Assembly (NCBI GenBank): GCA_017524445.1
Contig: JAFXVP010000008.1
Coordinates: forward strand, 23,654 to 87,653
DNA length: 64,000 nt
Reading direction: 5' to 3'
From: Clostridia bacterium
Lineage (GTDB): Bacteria; Bacillota; Clostridia; Christensenellales; CAG-138
The notes below the pieces were generated by a model. The model did not search any database and was not told the DNA's origin. It saw nothing but the letters and a program-made list of their open reading frames with translations. Below, in pieces: positions 40,902-50,843 of the stretch. The first letter of the stretch is position 1. Each line of letters begins with the position of its first letter. The position numbers were made by a program, and so were the translations under genes.

Positions 40902-41225
40902 TTATGAATTGCTCAAAATATCCAGACCGACCGCCTTTTCGACGTTGTCCTTGATCGCCTGCATGCCGATCCCCTGCGTCCCGGACGCGTCCGGGATCGG
41001 AATGATCGCCGGATACGGCTCGCCCGAAAACTCACGGATCGTTTCATCGCAGGCGGGATAATACGTTTCCGTCACGTACACGACGGCATACCCCGTCCGT
41101 GCCAGACGGTGCAGCGTTCTGTTTGCCGTTTCGCCGTCCGTCACGTCATATACCTCGATCCCGACCGCCTTGAACAGCAGAACGGAATCCCGGTCGCCGA
41201 TCACGGCGCACTTACCGTTCGCCAT
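40902..41225 (-). CDS. atpF: V/A-type ATPase subunit F
   Basis: A 107-residue Rossmann-like shaft subunit. [20 protein letters not shown] is the family start and [20 protein letters not shown] follows. It overlaps subunit C by 14 bases. Confidence 0.93.
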   Translation of the reverse strand: MANGKCAVIGDRDSVLLFKAVGIEVYDVTDGETANRTLHRLARTGYAVVYVTETYYPACDETIREFSGEPYPAIIPIPDASGTQGIGMQAIKDNVEKAVGLDILSNS

Positions 41226-42201
41226 ACAGTTTCACCAACCTTTCGCGGATCACGCTGTCAGCAAGGCCATTGCGTTTTCCAGTGATGATCAGACGCACGG
41301 CTCTCCCCTCGCGTTCCTTCGCAAGATAATAGCCGATGATCGGATAGATCGTTTCGCTTTCGTACTTGTGCACCGAAAGCAGCGAGACCAGATAGTTGTC
41401 CCGCGCCTTTTCAAGCTCCGCAATGCTGCCCGTCCGCAGCATGGCGTTAAGACCCGCAAGCAGCGCTTCCTGACACACGCTTTTCCCGAGGACCTTATTC
41501 AGCGAGTCAAATGAAAGTTCGTACGCGCCGTAAAGATCAGCGTACGTGACGCCGCCCTCGGGCAAAATGACTTCATCAAGCGTTTCGATGGACGCGCCCA
41601 TGGCGCGAAGCCGCAGGAACGTCAGTACGTTATCGAAGTCCGCCATCGCGCGGAAATACTGCGAAAAGACCGGATGCTTTTCCGATTGCTTCAGCGCGTG
41701 CGCAAGATACGCGCGATCGAGCGCGACCGAGATCTTCTGCGGTTCAACGCGGATCTCCAACCGTTTTTCCAATTCGTTCAGCGCGTCGCGAAGGATCTCC
41801 GGCAGCGCGCCGTATTGCTTGTCCTTGACATATGCGGTCAGCGTTTCCCTGTCATACAATCCGCCGGGCGTGAATACCGTTTCGCTCTGGTTCAGAAGGC
41901 GTGCCTTTATAAGCACCTTGAGGTTCTGTACGTCCGCACGGAGCAGGTATAGATCCGTGATCGCGGGATTCGGGGAAAGCTCTCTGACCTCCTGCATCGC
42001 GTCGGTCATTTCCCGTTCGATCATCCGCTCGACGTCCGCTTCCGTCGCATCGGAAAGATTGCCGTAGCGAACGTCGGACAACGCGCGCATCGCATCCGAA
42101 GCGGTACCGTCCAGCATGCGCTGGATCGTCTGCGGCTCGATGAGCCGCTTATTCAGCGCGGACAGTCTCGCACATGCGTATGCGTAACTCGGTTGCGGCA
42201 T
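41212..42201 (-). CDS. atpC: V/A-type ATPase subunit C
   Basis: The 329-residue helical funnel subunit linking the shaft to the c-ring. Motifs include YAYACARLSALNKRLIEP and the C-terminal YPIIGYYLAKEREGRAVRLI, then ITGKRNGL, which is typical of AhaC/NtpC. Confidence 0.94.
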   Translation of the reverse strand: MPQPSYAYACARLSALNKRLIEPQTIQRMLDGTASDAMRALSDVRYGNLSDATEADVERMIEREMTDAMQEVRELSPNPAITDLYLLRADVQNLKVLIKARLLNQSETVFTPGGLYDRETLTAYVKDKQYGALPEILRDALNELEKRLEIRVEPQKISVALDRAYLAHALKQSEKHPVFSQYFRAMADFDNVLTFLRLRAMGASIETLDEVILPEGGVTYADLYGAYELSFDSLNKVLGKSVCQEALLAGLNAMLRTGSIAELEKARDNYLVSLLSVHKYESETIYPIIGYYLAKEREGRAVRLIITGKRNGLADSVIRERLVKLYGER

Positions 42202-42215
42202 AGCTTTCTCCTCTC

Positions 42216-42788
42216 TTACCGGAATAGGATCTTTGCGACGTTCGTTTCCTCCGCGTCGCGGAGCTCACGCAGGATCGCTTTCATCGAGCAGTCCTTCTCG
42301 TAACCGCTGCTGTACAGAATGAAGCCCGCTTCCGCGTTCGCGTCCTTATCGGACAGCTTCACGGCAAACGGCAGCGCGGCGATCACGATTCTCAGCACTT
42401 CGCGATCGACCGCCGCAGGCGCGACGACGTCGTTCTCCTTCGCTTCTTTTAGAAGGATCGAACGGAACAGCGCTTCACGCTTCTCATTGGACAGCGCAAG
42501 CATTCTCTGATACGCCTCGGTGAACACGCTATCGATGAGCGCGCGCTTTGCGCGAAGCGTTTCCTTGCGTCCGTCAAGCTCTGCGCGCGTACGGCAGCCG
42601 TTCAGGATCACGCTGATCTGCTGCTTGCGTTTTCTTTCCGTCTGCTCGGCTTTCTTGGCGATCTCTGCGTCCCGGGATTCACGGATGCCGCTTGCGGATG
42701 CCTCCGCGTCGGCAAGGATCTTATCGGCCGCTTCTTTTGCGTCCGCTATGATCCTGTCGATGAGGTTTGCTGCACTCTCGTTTCCCAT
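42216..42788 (-). CDS. atpE: V/A-type ATPase subunit E (peripheral stalk)
   Basis: A 190-residue stalk protein: an N-terminal helix rich in Ala, Glu and Lys (IDRIIADAKEAADKILADAE) forms a coiled coil with subunit H, and a C-terminal globular domain contacts A/B. Confidence 0.92.
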   Translation of the reverse strand: MGNESAANLIDRIIADAKEAADKILADAEASASGIRESRDAEIAKKAEQTERKRKQQISVILNGCRTRAELDGRKETLRAKRALIDSVFTEAYQRMLALSNEKREALFRSILLKEAKENDVVAPAAVDREVLRIVIAALPFAVKLSDKDANAEAGFILYSSGYEKDCSMKAILRELRDAEETNVAKILFR

Positions 42789-42803
42789 ACCGTGCCTCGT
42801 TTC

Positions 42804-43286
42804 TTACATGATGCCGAAGACGAGCAGGAAGGAGATGAGCAGGGACAGAACGGCGTAGGTCTCGACCATGATCGCCATGACCATGCCCTTACCGCTTTCG
42901 GTGGGCTTCTTCGCGACCATGTTGATGCCGGCGACTGCGACTCTGCCCTGATAGATCGCGGAGATCAGACCGCCGAACGCAATGGGAAGACTCGCCAGGA
43001 AGAAACGGATCCCGAGCGCGGTGTTCGCCTCAAGCGCCGCAAGCTTCGCCGCATCGCCCATCAGACCGGAATTGCTCATGATAACGATAGCGATCAGCAG
43101 GCCGTAGATGCCCTGCGTACCGGGAAGAAGCTGCAGAAGCAGGCACTTACCGGAAAGATCCGGATTCTCCGAAACGACGCCCGCAGACGCCTGACCCGTG
43201 ATACCGACGCCGATCGCGGAACCGATACCTGCCATCAATGCTGCAATGACCGCACCAGCGGTGGCCCAAATTGCACCCCAATTCAT
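42804..43286 (-). CDS. atpK: V/A-type ATPase subunit K (c-ring), Na+-type
   Basis: A 160-residue, four-helix rotor subunit (two fused hairpins). It carries all residues that bind Na+ in Enterococcus hirae NtpK: LLPGTQGIYG (Leu, Thr, Gln, Tyr), SAIYQGRVA (Gln) and VETYA (the key Glu). This predicts a Na+-coupled pump. Ribosome binding site AAAGGAG. Confidence 0.95.
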   Translation of the reverse strand: MNWGAIWATAGAVIAALMAGIGSAIGVGITGQASAGVVSENPDLSGKCLLLQLLPGTQGIYGLLIAIVIMSNSGLMGDAAKLAALEANTALGIRFFLASLPIAFGGLISAIYQGRVAVAGINMVAKKPTESGKGMVMAIMVETYAVLSLLISFLLVFGIM

Positions 43287-43319
43287 GTTGTTTGTTTCTC
43301 CTTTACCTTATTAGATTTT

Positions 43320-45308
43320 TTATTTTGTTACCTGAACGTGTTTTGTGTTATAGGAAAGCGGCCGGAATTCCTTTCCGCCGGATTCATAGAACTTTCCGTA
43401 GAACTCGACATACTGCAGTCTCGCGCAATGCACGAACGCGCCGAGCGCGTTGATCGCGACGTTGAACGTGTGCAGCAGCACGAGCAGTATGATGCTGCCG
43501 ATCGCGCCGACGACCTTCATGACGGGATTCGAAGCGCCCGCAAGCATGCTGCAGAGCATGTTGAACACCTGTCCGATGACGCCGGTCGCAATGCCGAGCG
43601 CGAACAGACGCGCGTACGACAGAATATCCGCCAGAACGCTTGTAACGTCGTACAATCCGCCGAGCCCGCTCGTCAGCCGTTTCAGCGGGTTCTTCTTTCC
43701 CCTGCCCTTGAACAGAACGACCAGCAGCGCTCCGACGCCTGCCGCGATCAGCGCGGGCATGGTAACGGACTTCGGCAGGGGGATCGTGAATCCCGCCATA
43801 TTTGCGATCGCGGGGAAGAATCCGACAACCAGACCGAGCGTGATCAGCACCCATGAGATCTGATCGAAGACCCCGCTCTGCCAGTCTCCTTGACGGAATT
43901 TGTCCAACGCGCCGACAAGGAATCCCGCAACGATGTGCAGAATGCCGAGCCCGAAGCAAAGGCCGAGCATGATCATCGGATTGCTCATGGGATCGAGCAG
44001 CATCGGGAAGATACCGAGCTTTTCAAAGAGCTGCGAGATCTGATCGAAGACGCCGCCGAGCGCGATCGTCGACGCCGACGCCTTGGTGATGCCGAAGAAC
44101 GAGCCGGTGAGAACGCCCCAGATGATTGTGGAGAGTCCGCCCCAGAACAGCACGCGGGAAATGCCCGCGCTCATGCCGGTCGGCTTTTTCTTTTTGATAT
44201 AGAGCAGCGAGCCGAGCATCAGCAGAATGCCGTAGCCTGTGTCCGAAAGCATCAGACCGAACAGCAGGATGTAGAACGGCGTCATGTACGGCGTGCCGTC
44301 GATCGTACCGTAGGCGGGACGCGAATACAGCGTCTGCACCTCCTCGAACGGCTTTACGAAATTGCTGTTCTTGACGACGGACGGCGGTTCCTCGCCCTCG
44401 ATCGGATCGCGCGTTTCAAAGCTGTACGCATCGGTGACGTCTTTGATCGTCTGCTCGGTCTTTTCGACCTCATCTCCTCTCACCCAGCCCTCAAGCACGA
44501 ATGCGTGCGCCGTATAGGAGAGATCGTTTCGCGCGGAAAGCCGATCCGCGTCGATCGTTTCGGCGTCCAAAGCGTTCTGCAGCGTCTCCATCGAATCCCC
44601 GTGCGCTTCGAGCTGCCTTTGTGTTTCGGCGTACTGTTCGTCGATCTCGGCGATCCTGCGGTCGAGCGATTCGATCGCCTCGCGCGGAGTACCCGCAAGC
44701 TTCGGGAATACGTAATCCTGCCAGTCGATCGTCTTCAGGAAGTTCTGCACGGCGCGCGTGTCCTCCTCCCTGCATGCAAGGATCGTCGGGACCGTCGCGC
44801 TTTCGTTCAATAACTCGGCTTCAAGGTATTCCTGTTCCTTTACGCGCTGCACGTCCTTCGATGCGCATAGCCCGATGAAGTAATGCACGCGCGGCGTGTT
44901 CTTCACGGAATCCATCGGCACGGTCAGCGCGGTCCACGGTTCGAGCGAGGCGCGCACGGAAACCGCCTTCTCGCGCTCCGCGAGAAGACGCGCCTGCGTA
45001 TGCATCAGTTCCTCGATCTCCTCCGTCGTCTTTTCGGCTGCGGGAACATATGCCCGGATGCCGGAAAGCGTCATTTCGCGCTTCTGCGGACTCAGAAAGC
45101 CCGCTTTCTTCGCGTATGGCTTGACGGCGCTGATGGATTCGGCAAGTCTTTGAATGCGCGCGTTGATCGCGTCCGCTTCCCCGTTCTGCGCATCGCCGTC
45201 GGCAAGGCGGATAATCTCCACGGTGCCGGCTTTCTGCAGCGCGTCGAGGATGGCGTCCTGATCCGATTTCAGCGCGACCAGAGACAGGCGCTTCATCGCT
45301 ACGATCAT
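43320..45308 (-). CDS. atpI: V/A-type ATPase subunit I (a-subunit)
   Basis: A 662-residue stator: the cytosolic N-terminal half (about 1-330, with coiled coils) is followed by about seven to eight membrane helices forming the ion half-channels (YILLFGLMLSDTGYGILLML, then GSLLYIKKKK; LGLCFGLGILHIVAGFLVGA; SYARLFALGIATGVIGQVFN with the essential Arg). It overlaps subunit H by four bases. Confidence 0.96.
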   Translation of the reverse strand: MIVAMKRLSLVALKSDQDAILDALQKAGTVEIIRLADGDAQNGEADAINARIQRLAESISAVKPYAKKAGFLSPQKREMTLSGIRAYVPAAEKTTEEIEELMHTQARLLAEREKAVSVRASLEPWTALTVPMDSVKNTPRVHYFIGLCASKDVQRVKEQEYLEAELLNESATVPTILACREEDTRAVQNFLKTIDWQDYVFPKLAGTPREAIESLDRRIAEIDEQYAETQRQLEAHGDSMETLQNALDAETIDADRLSARNDLSYTAHAFVLEGWVRGDEVEKTEQTIKDVTDAYSFETRDPIEGEEPPSVVKNSNFVKPFEEVQTLYSRPAYGTIDGTPYMTPFYILLFGLMLSDTGYGILLMLGSLLYIKKKKPTGMSAGISRVLFWGGLSTIIWGVLTGSFFGITKASASTIALGGVFDQISQLFEKLGIFPMLLDPMSNPMIMLGLCFGLGILHIVAGFLVGALDKFRQGDWQSGVFDQISWVLITLGLVVGFFPAIANMAGFTIPLPKSVTMPALIAAGVGALLVVLFKGRGKKNPLKRLTSGLGGLYDVTSVLADILSYARLFALGIATGVIGQVFNMLCSMLAGASNPVMKVVGAIGSIILLVLLHTFNVAINALGAFVHCARLQYVEFYGKFYESGGKEFRPLSYNTKHVQVTK

Positions 45309-45619
45309 ACCGTTGCTTCAATCCTTTCCATCAAATATGCGATCGCTTCGGGGACGTTCCGCTCCGCGGCGCCGATCAGCTTCTGCGTTTCCGCTCTCGC
45401 CCTGTCGGTCACGTCGGTCGCCATCGCTTCCCCGTCCTCCTGCGCCTGACGAAGCATTTCCGCCGTATGGGTGCGCTCGGATTCAGCCGCCGCGGCGATC
45501 GCTTCGTCCGCGTCGGTCCGTTCCTTTGCAACGCGTTCCCTTGCGGTGCGGTTGGCTTCATCGAGAATCGCGTCGGCACGGGACTCCGCTTCCGCGATCC
45601 GTTCCATGATACTTGTCAT
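45305..45619 (-). CDS. V/A-type ATPase subunit H/G (peripheral stalk)
   Basis: A 104-residue Ala/Glu/Arg-rich coiled coil (ERIAEAESRADAILDEANRT) that pairs with subunit E. First gene of the ATPase set, 21 bases after upp, with no visible promoter or terminator between them, so rpiB-upp and the ATPase probably share a transcript. Confidence 0.88.
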   Translation of the reverse strand: MTSIMERIAEAESRADAILDEANRTARERVAKERTDADEAIAAAAESERTHTAEMLRQAQEDGEAMATDVTDRARAETQKLIGAAERNVPEAIAYLMERIEATV

Positions 45620-45640
45620 ACGCTTCTCCGTTTCAAATGG

Positions 45641-46267
45641 TTATTTTGTGCCGAACAGACGGTCGCCCGCGTCGCCGAGGCCCGGGACGATATAGCCGTG
45701 CTCGTTCAGCTTCTGGTCGATGCACGCGACGTAGATATCCACGTCGTCGTAGACCTTACGGATCGCTTCGATGCCCTCCGGCGCGGCAAGCAGGTTGACG
45801 AGGCGAATGCTCTTCGCGCCGCCCTCCTTGAGCACACGGATGCCCTCGATCGCGGAATTGCCCGTCGCCAGCATCGGGTCGACCAGGATCGCGTCACGCT
45901 CCTCGATGTCGTACGGAAGCTTGCAATAGTAGCTGGTCGGCTTCAGCGTATCGGGATTGCGGTACATGCCGATGTGGCCCATCTTCGCGCTCGGGATCAG
46001 GTTCATCATGCCGTCTGCCATGCCGAGACCCGCGCGCAGGATCGGTACGATCGCGATCTTTTCGTTCGCGAGCACCTTGAACGTGCTCTTGCAGATCGGT
46101 GTTTCGATCTCGGTGTCGACGAGCGGCAGATCGCGCGTGACCTCGTAGCACATCAGCATCGCAAGCTCGCTGACGAGCTCGCGAAACTCCTTGTTGCTCG
46201 TGTTCTTGTCGCGCAGTTTGCTGAGCTTGTGCTGTACAAGAGGATGGTCGATTACGGTAACTTTCAT
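45641..46267 (-). CDS. upp: Uracil phosphoribosyltransferase
   Basis: Upp converts uracil and PRPP to UMP. The 208 residues include the PRPP motif [20 protein letters not shown], and the uracil-binding C-terminus [17 protein letters not shown]. Overlaps rpiB by four bases. Confidence 0.97.
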   Translation of the reverse strand: MKVTVIDHPLVQHKLSKLRDKNTSNKEFRELVSELAMLMCYEVTRDLPLVDTEIETPICKSTFKVLANEKIAIVPILRAGLGMADGMMNLIPSAKMGHIGMYRNPDTLKPTSYYCKLPYDIEERDAILVDPMLATGNSAIEGIRVLKEGGAKSIRLVNLLAAPEGIEAIRKVYDDVDIYVACIDQKLNEHGYIVPGLGDAGDRLFGTK

Positions 46268-46716
46268 ACTTGCTCCTTCCCCGCCTCATAAGCGGTAATG
46301 ATTCCGATCCGTCTCGCATGCCTGCCGCCCTCGAATTCGGTCGACAGCCATACGTCGGTGATTTCCAATGCCAAAGAGAGCGGAATAATTCCCGCTCCCA
46401 TCGCCAAAACATTTGAATCGTTGTGTTTTCTTGTCATTTCCGCGGACTTGAGGTCTCCGCAAAGCGCGCAGCGGATTCCGCGGACCTTGTTTGCCGCGAT
46501 GGACATACCGATGCCGGTCGTGCAGATCACGATGCCGCGATCGACCTTGCCGTCGCGCACGAGCTCCGCAGCCGCGATGCCGAATTCGGGGTAATCGACG
46601 CTTTCGGTGCCGAAACAGCCGCAGTCGATCACTTCATGTCCCTGCGAGATAAGATGCTCTTTGACGGCTTCCTTATACGCGTAGCCGCCGTGGTCGGATC
46701 CGATAGACAGTTTCAC
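46264..46716 (-). CDS. rpiB: Ribose-5-phosphate isomerase B
   Basis: RpiB interconverts ribulose- and ribose-5-phosphate, feeding PRPP used by Upp. GTG start at 46716 behind GGAGGAGG; 150 residues. Motifs: [31 protein letters not shown] and [20 protein letters not shown] with the catalytic Cys. Confidence 0.95.
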   Translation of the reverse strand: MKLSIGSDHGGYAYKEAVKEHLISQGHEVIDCGCFGTESVDYPEFGIAAAELVRDGKVDRGIVICTTGIGMSIAANKVRGIRCALCGDLKSAEMTRKHNDSNVLAMGAGIIPLSLALEITDVWLSTEFEGGRHARRIGIITAYEAGKEQV

Positions 46717-46749
46717 AGATGTTCGTACCTCCTCCGATCATTCCAAATG

Positions 46750-46778
46750 ATTATATCAAATTTACCTTCGTTTGTACA
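46750..46778 (-). promoter_or_regulatory. Sigma-A promoter of the rpiB-upp-V-ATPase unit
   Basis: TGTACA, 17 bases, TATAAT on the minus strand, about 33 bases before the rpiB start. Confidence 0.65.
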
Positions 46779-46808
46779 GAGGCGATTTTCAACTTTTTCG
46801 GAACGCGG

Positions 46809-47849
46809 TCAGACCGTTTCGCGTGAAAAGCCCGCCGCCCGCAAAAGCCGGTTCATAAACGCAAGTCCCGTCTCCTTCGTGTCGATCCCCTCCGCGAGGA
46901 TCACGTCGCAATGCTCTCCGACGTCCCGCAAAAGCCGGAACAGATTCGCGCAGAGCGTTTCCGGCTCGTCCCGATCGCCGAGCGAATACGCGTTCAGGTT
47001 CCGGTAGCTTGCCATCGTCTGCTCGGTGCCGAGGATCGCGACGGTCTTGCCTTCGCCTTCGTATTCGTAATACAGCGCGCGGATGCGCTTCGCCGCGGGC
47101 TTCGGCTCGCCTTCGACGACGTGCACCTCGGCGTCCGGCGCGTAATGCTTATACTTCATGCCGGGCGACGCCGCGACTTCACGCTCGCCGAGCGGATTCA
47201 GAATGCTCGGCGCGAGACACACCGGCCCGATGATCGCTTCGAGCATTTCTCGCGTGATCGCGCCTGGCCTCAGGATCGTGGGCTCGCCGACCAGAGAAAG
47301 CACGGTCGATTCAACGCCGTATCTGCACGGACCGCCGTCCAGGATCAGCGGAATGCGTCCGTCCATATCCTCAAGCACGTGCTCCGCGGTCGTCGGACTC
47401 GGTCTGCCCGAACGGTTTGCGGAGGGCGCAGCGATCGGCACGCCCGATTTCTGGATCAGAAGCCGCGCGGTCTTGTCGGACGGCATGCGGACCGCGACGG
47501 TCTCAAGCCCTGCCGTCACTTCGTACGGAACCTCGTCCGCCTTGTTGAAGATCAGCGTCAGCGGTCCGGGCCAGAACGTATCCATCAGCGTGTTCGCAAG
47601 CTTCGGTACGTGCGCCCACAGAAGCTTCACTTCGCTCTTTTTCGCGATATGCAGGATCAGCGGATTGTCGTTCGGGCGGCCCTTCGCCTCGAAGATACGG
47701 TTGACCGCTTCCCCGTCCATGCCGTTCGCGCCGAGCCCGTAGACCGTTTCGGTCGGGAACGCGACGAGCCCGCCGTCCTGAATGATCTGCGCGCCGAGCG
47801 TCGTTCCGGCGTCCTCCTGCCGGATCGTCTGGATGACCTCCGTCTTCAT
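46809..47849 (-). CDS. sua5: Threonylcarbamoyl-AMP synthase Sua5
   Basis: Sua5/YwlC makes threonylcarbamoyl-AMP for t6A in tRNA. The 346 residues comprise the YrdC domain (GGLVAFPTETVYGLGANGMD, then KGRPNDNPLILHI) and the C-terminal Sua5 domain (ASPGMKYKHYAPDAEVHVVE). Overlaps prfA by four bases. It supplies the TsaD step, which a tsaD relative near 10.5 kb may or may not perform. Confidence 0.95.
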   Translation of the reverse strand: MKTEVIQTIRQEDAGTTLGAQIIQDGGLVAFPTETVYGLGANGMDGEAVNRIFEAKGRPNDNPLILHIAKKSEVKLLWAHVPKLANTLMDTFWPGPLTLIFNKADEVPYEVTAGLETVAVRMPSDKTARLLIQKSGVPIAAPSANRSGRPSPTTAEHVLEDMDGRIPLILDGGPCRYGVESTVLSLVGEPTILRPGAITREMLEAIIGPVCLAPSILNPLGEREVAASPGMKYKHYAPDAEVHVVEGEPKPAAKRIRALYYEYEGEGKTVAILGTEQTMASYRNLNAYSLGDRDEPETLCANLFRLLRDVGEHCDVILAEGIDTKETGLAFMNRLLRAAGFSRETV

Positions 47850-48922
47850 GCGTCCGCCTCCCCCGAGAGCTTTGCCGCGCGCTCCGCGACAGTCAAAGCG
47901 TCGATCATCTCATCCATGTCGCCATCGAGGAACTGCTCGAGCTTATAGAGCGTCAGCCCGATGCGGTGATCGGTCACGCGGCTCTGCGGAAAATTATAGG
48001 TGCGGATGCGCTCGCTGCGATCGCCGCTGCCGACCATGCTCTTCTTTTGGTCGGCAAGCTGCGCGTGCTGTTCGGACGCAAAGTGCTCGTAAAGCCGGCT
48101 TTTCAGAAGCCGCATCGCCTGCTCCTTGTTTTGAAGCTGGCTGCGTTCGTTCTGGCACGCAACCACGATGCCGGTCGGGATATGCGTGATGCGGATCGCG
48201 GAGGACGTCTTGTTGACGTGCTGTCCGCCCGCGCCGCTGGAACGATACGTATCGATACGAAGGTCGGAATCTTTGATCTCAATATGAATGTCGTCGACCT
48301 CCGGCATGACGGCGACCGTCGCCGCGCTCGTATGGATGCGTCCCTGCGATTCGGTCTCCGGCACGCGCTGCACACGGTGTACGCCGCCTTCAAATTTCAG
48401 CCGCGCGTATGCGCCGCGCTTGCCCGAAACGGACAGGATGATCTCCTTGACGCCGCCGAGCTCGGTGACGTTCTCTGACAGCGTTTCGGTCTTGAACCCA
48501 TGGCGCTCCGCATAGCGCAGGTACATGCGCAGAAGGTTCGCGCCGAACAGAGACGCTTCGTCGCCGCCCGTGCCTGCGCGGATCTCAAGGATCACGCCGC
48601 GGTCGTCGTTTTCGTCCTTCGGGAGCAGCAGCGCCTTGAGTTCGTTTTCCTGCTCCGCAAGCGAAGCGTTCAGCGATGCAAGTTCCTCCTCGGCAAGCGC
48701 TTTCATCTCCGCGTCCGGCTGTTCCGAAAGCAGCGCAAGGCAATCGTCGCGTTCACGCGCGGTCTCCGTATACCGGTCGTACGCCGCGACGATCTCGGAA
48801 AGCTCCGCATGCTCGCGCGAAAGCGCGGTATACGCCTCGCGGTCGTTTGCCGCGTCCGGCTTTGACAGCGCTTCCGTCAGCGCGTTATATCGTTCTTTAC
48901 ATTTTTTCAGTTTCTCGATCAT
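47846..48922 (-). CDS. prfA: Peptide chain release factor 1
   Basis: RF1 reads UAA and UAG. The 358 residues contain the GGQ loop (SSGAGGQHVNKTSSAIRITH) and the RF1-type codon-recognition tripeptide context RVPETESQGRIHTSAATVAV. Its GGQ glutamine is the target of PrmC, encoded immediately upstream with 26 bases overlap. Confidence 0.97.
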   Translation of the reverse strand: MIEKLKKCKERYNALTEALSKPDAANDREAYTALSREHAELSEIVAAYDRYTETARERDDCLALLSEQPDAEMKALAEEELASLNASLAEQENELKALLLPKDENDDRGVILEIRAGTGGDEASLFGANLLRMYLRYAERHGFKTETLSENVTELGGVKEIILSVSGKRGAYARLKFEGGVHRVQRVPETESQGRIHTSAATVAVMPEVDDIHIEIKDSDLRIDTYRSSGAGGQHVNKTSSAIRITHIPTGIVVACQNERSQLQNKEQAMRLLKSRLYEHFASEQHAQLADQKKSMVGSGDRSERIRTYNFPQSRVTDHRIGLTLYKLEQFLDGDMDEMIDALTVAERAAKLSGEADA

Positions 48923-49709
48923 CGTTCCTTACCACGATCACGCGCGGTCGTCCGCCGTAGTCCTCGATGCATTCGCTGTTTTCAAACAGCGCTTCAACCT
49001 CTTCCCGCTGCGTATAGCCGATCTCCAGAAGCAGTGCGCCGCCGGGTCGTAAATATTGCCGATAATTCTTTGCGATCCGCCGGTAAAAATCCAGTCCGTC
49101 CTCTCCGCCGTACAGCGCAAGCGCAGGTTCAAAGCGCAGGCTTTCGTCCCGCGCGTCCATTTCCGCCTGACTCAGATACGGCGGATTCGATGCGATCAGA
49201 TCGAACGTCCCTTCGATGCTGTCAAACAGATCGCTTTGTACGGTTTTCAAAGACACACCGTTCCGCCGCGCGTTGCGTTCGGTCATCGAAAGCGCGTCCG
49301 CGCTGATATCCGCGGCGGTAACGTGTGCGCCGCCCAATGCGGCAAGGGCAATCCCGATGCAGCCGCTTCCGCAGCAGAGATCGAGCACGTCGCGCCGGTC
49401 TTCCGATAACATCGAAAGTGCGGTCTCCGCGAGCCGCTCTGTATCCGGACGCGGGATCAGAACAGTTTCATCCACATAAAACGGCAGACCGTAAAACTCC
49501 CATTCCCCGAGCACATACTGCAGCGGTTCGCCGGAAAGTCGGCGTTCGATCAGCGGCTCCAGCGACTTTGCGTCCGTCTCGGAAAGCTCCTGATACGGCG
49601 AATGAAAGCCGCTTGCGCGAAGTAAAAATACCGCTTCCGCGCGCGCGTCCTCGCCCGCGACCGGTCTCAGCAATTCCGCGATCTTCTGTTCCGCTTTGCG
49701 AACGATCAT
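48897..49709 (-). CDS. prmC: Release factor glutamine methyltransferase PrmC
   Basis: PrmC methylates the Gln of the GGQ motif of release factors. The 270 residues have an N-terminal helical domain, the SAM loop DVLDLCCGSGCIGIALAALG and the catalytic NPPYLS. Adjacent prfA is its substrate. Confidence 0.96.
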   Translation of the reverse strand: MIVRKAEQKIAELLRPVAGEDARAEAVFLLRASGFHSPYQELSETDAKSLEPLIERRLSGEPLQYVLGEWEFYGLPFYVDETVLIPRPDTERLAETALSMLSEDRRDVLDLCCGSGCIGIALAALGGAHVTAADISADALSMTERNARRNGVSLKTVQSDLFDSIEGTFDLIASNPPYLSQAEMDARDESLRFEPALALYGGEDGLDFYRRIAKNYRQYLRPGGALLLEIGYTQREEVEALFENSECIEDYGGRPRVIVVRNDDRETEKM

Positions 49710-50761
49710 GCATCCGTTTCCTCTTTACGTTCTTCAGACGGCGGCGTTTCTTCCGGTGTCTCCTGCTTTTGTGCGGCTGCCTTTTCGTCGAATTCCAAAT
49801 CGCCCTTCGGCGGATGCAGCGCAAGCTCGAACGACGCGATCGCGACCTCGAGCATGTCCGCGGTCGGTTCTTTTGTGGTCAGATGCTGCAGGGCAAGGCC
49901 CGGTGCGCGGGCGATTCGGCAGACGAGATTGTCACGCTTTGCCGCCGCTTTCAGGACTTCATAGGAGATACCCGCGATCGGCAGGATCAGCACGATGCGC
50001 GCGATGCGGAACAGGAAGCTGTTCAGTCCGCTTGCGTCATGCCACGCGGTGAATCCGGGGATCAGCGTGCACAGCGCGGATACAACGGTCGTGACGATGA
50101 TCGAAACCGCCATGGTCAGAAACAGATAGTTCGTTCCGCATCGCGGGTGCAGGCGCGTACACTTTGCAGCATTTTCCGGCGTCATCGGAAGCTCCGCCTC
50201 GTAACAGGCGATCGTTTTGTGCTCCGCGCCGTGATACATGAATACACGCTTGATATCCTTGATCTGCGAGATGCCGTAGATATACAATAAAAAGATGACC
50301 AGTCGGATCAGCCCCTGCACGACGGCGCTCCATACGGCGCTCATTTTGCCGAAAATCAGCTCGAGCAGCGAGACGACGCCGATCGGCAATAGGAAAAACA
50401 ACCCGATCGCAAGAACGAGCGCAAGGACGATCGCGACCCACTTCACCACGTCCATTGCGGATTTATTGAAGCGCTTCGCAAGCCATTTTTCGAACTTTGA
50501 CGGCTCCTCCTCTTCCTCGCCCAGCATTTCCGCCGCGCGGGTCGTGATGTTCATGCCGTCGGACAGCGCGCCGAAAAACGCGTATACGCCGCGCACGACC
50601 GGCCACGTCGGGAACGAGCCCTTTTTATATCTGGTCCTTTTATGATGAAATTCATTCGCAAGCGAGCCGTCGCTGCGGCGCACGACCAGCGCCGTACCCT
50701 TTTCGGAGCGCATCATGACGCCCTCGATCACCGCCTGCCCTCCGATATCCGTTCGTTTCAT
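49706..50761 (-). CDS. DUF1385 family membrane protein (YqhQ-like)
   Basis: A 351-residue protein of the DUF1385 family. The conserved start GGQAVIEGVMMR is intact; three to four membrane helices occur about residues 95-170 and 205-275, between them HGAEHKTIACYEAELPMTPE, a conserved possibly metal-binding motif. The C-terminus is acidic. ATG 50761 follows AAGGAAG. Neighbourhood with prfA/prmC is usual in Clostridia; some relatives (RpmE/L31-associated) are suggested but no function is established. Confidence 0.88.
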   Translation of the reverse strand: MKRTDIGGQAVIEGVMMRSEKGTALVVRRSDGSLANEFHHKRTRYKKGSFPTWPVVRGVYAFFGALSDGMNITTRAAEMLGEEEEEPSKFEKWLAKRFNKSAMDVVKWVAIVLALVLAIGLFFLLPIGVVSLLELIFGKMSAVWSAVVQGLIRLVIFLLYIYGISQIKDIKRVFMYHGAEHKTIACYEAELPMTPENAAKCTRLHPRCGTNYLFLTMAVSIIVTTVVSALCTLIPGFTAWHDASGLNSFLFRIARIVLILPIAGISYEVLKAAAKRDNLVCRIARAPGLALQHLTTKEPTADMLEVAIASFELALHPPKGDLEFDEKAAAQKQETPEETPPSEERKEETDA

Positions 50762-50843
50762 AGTTTTCTTCCTTAATAGTTGACTTTTCAACTTAATATC
50801 ATATCATAAACCCGCATCGGTTGCAATGCAGTTTGCAATGATT

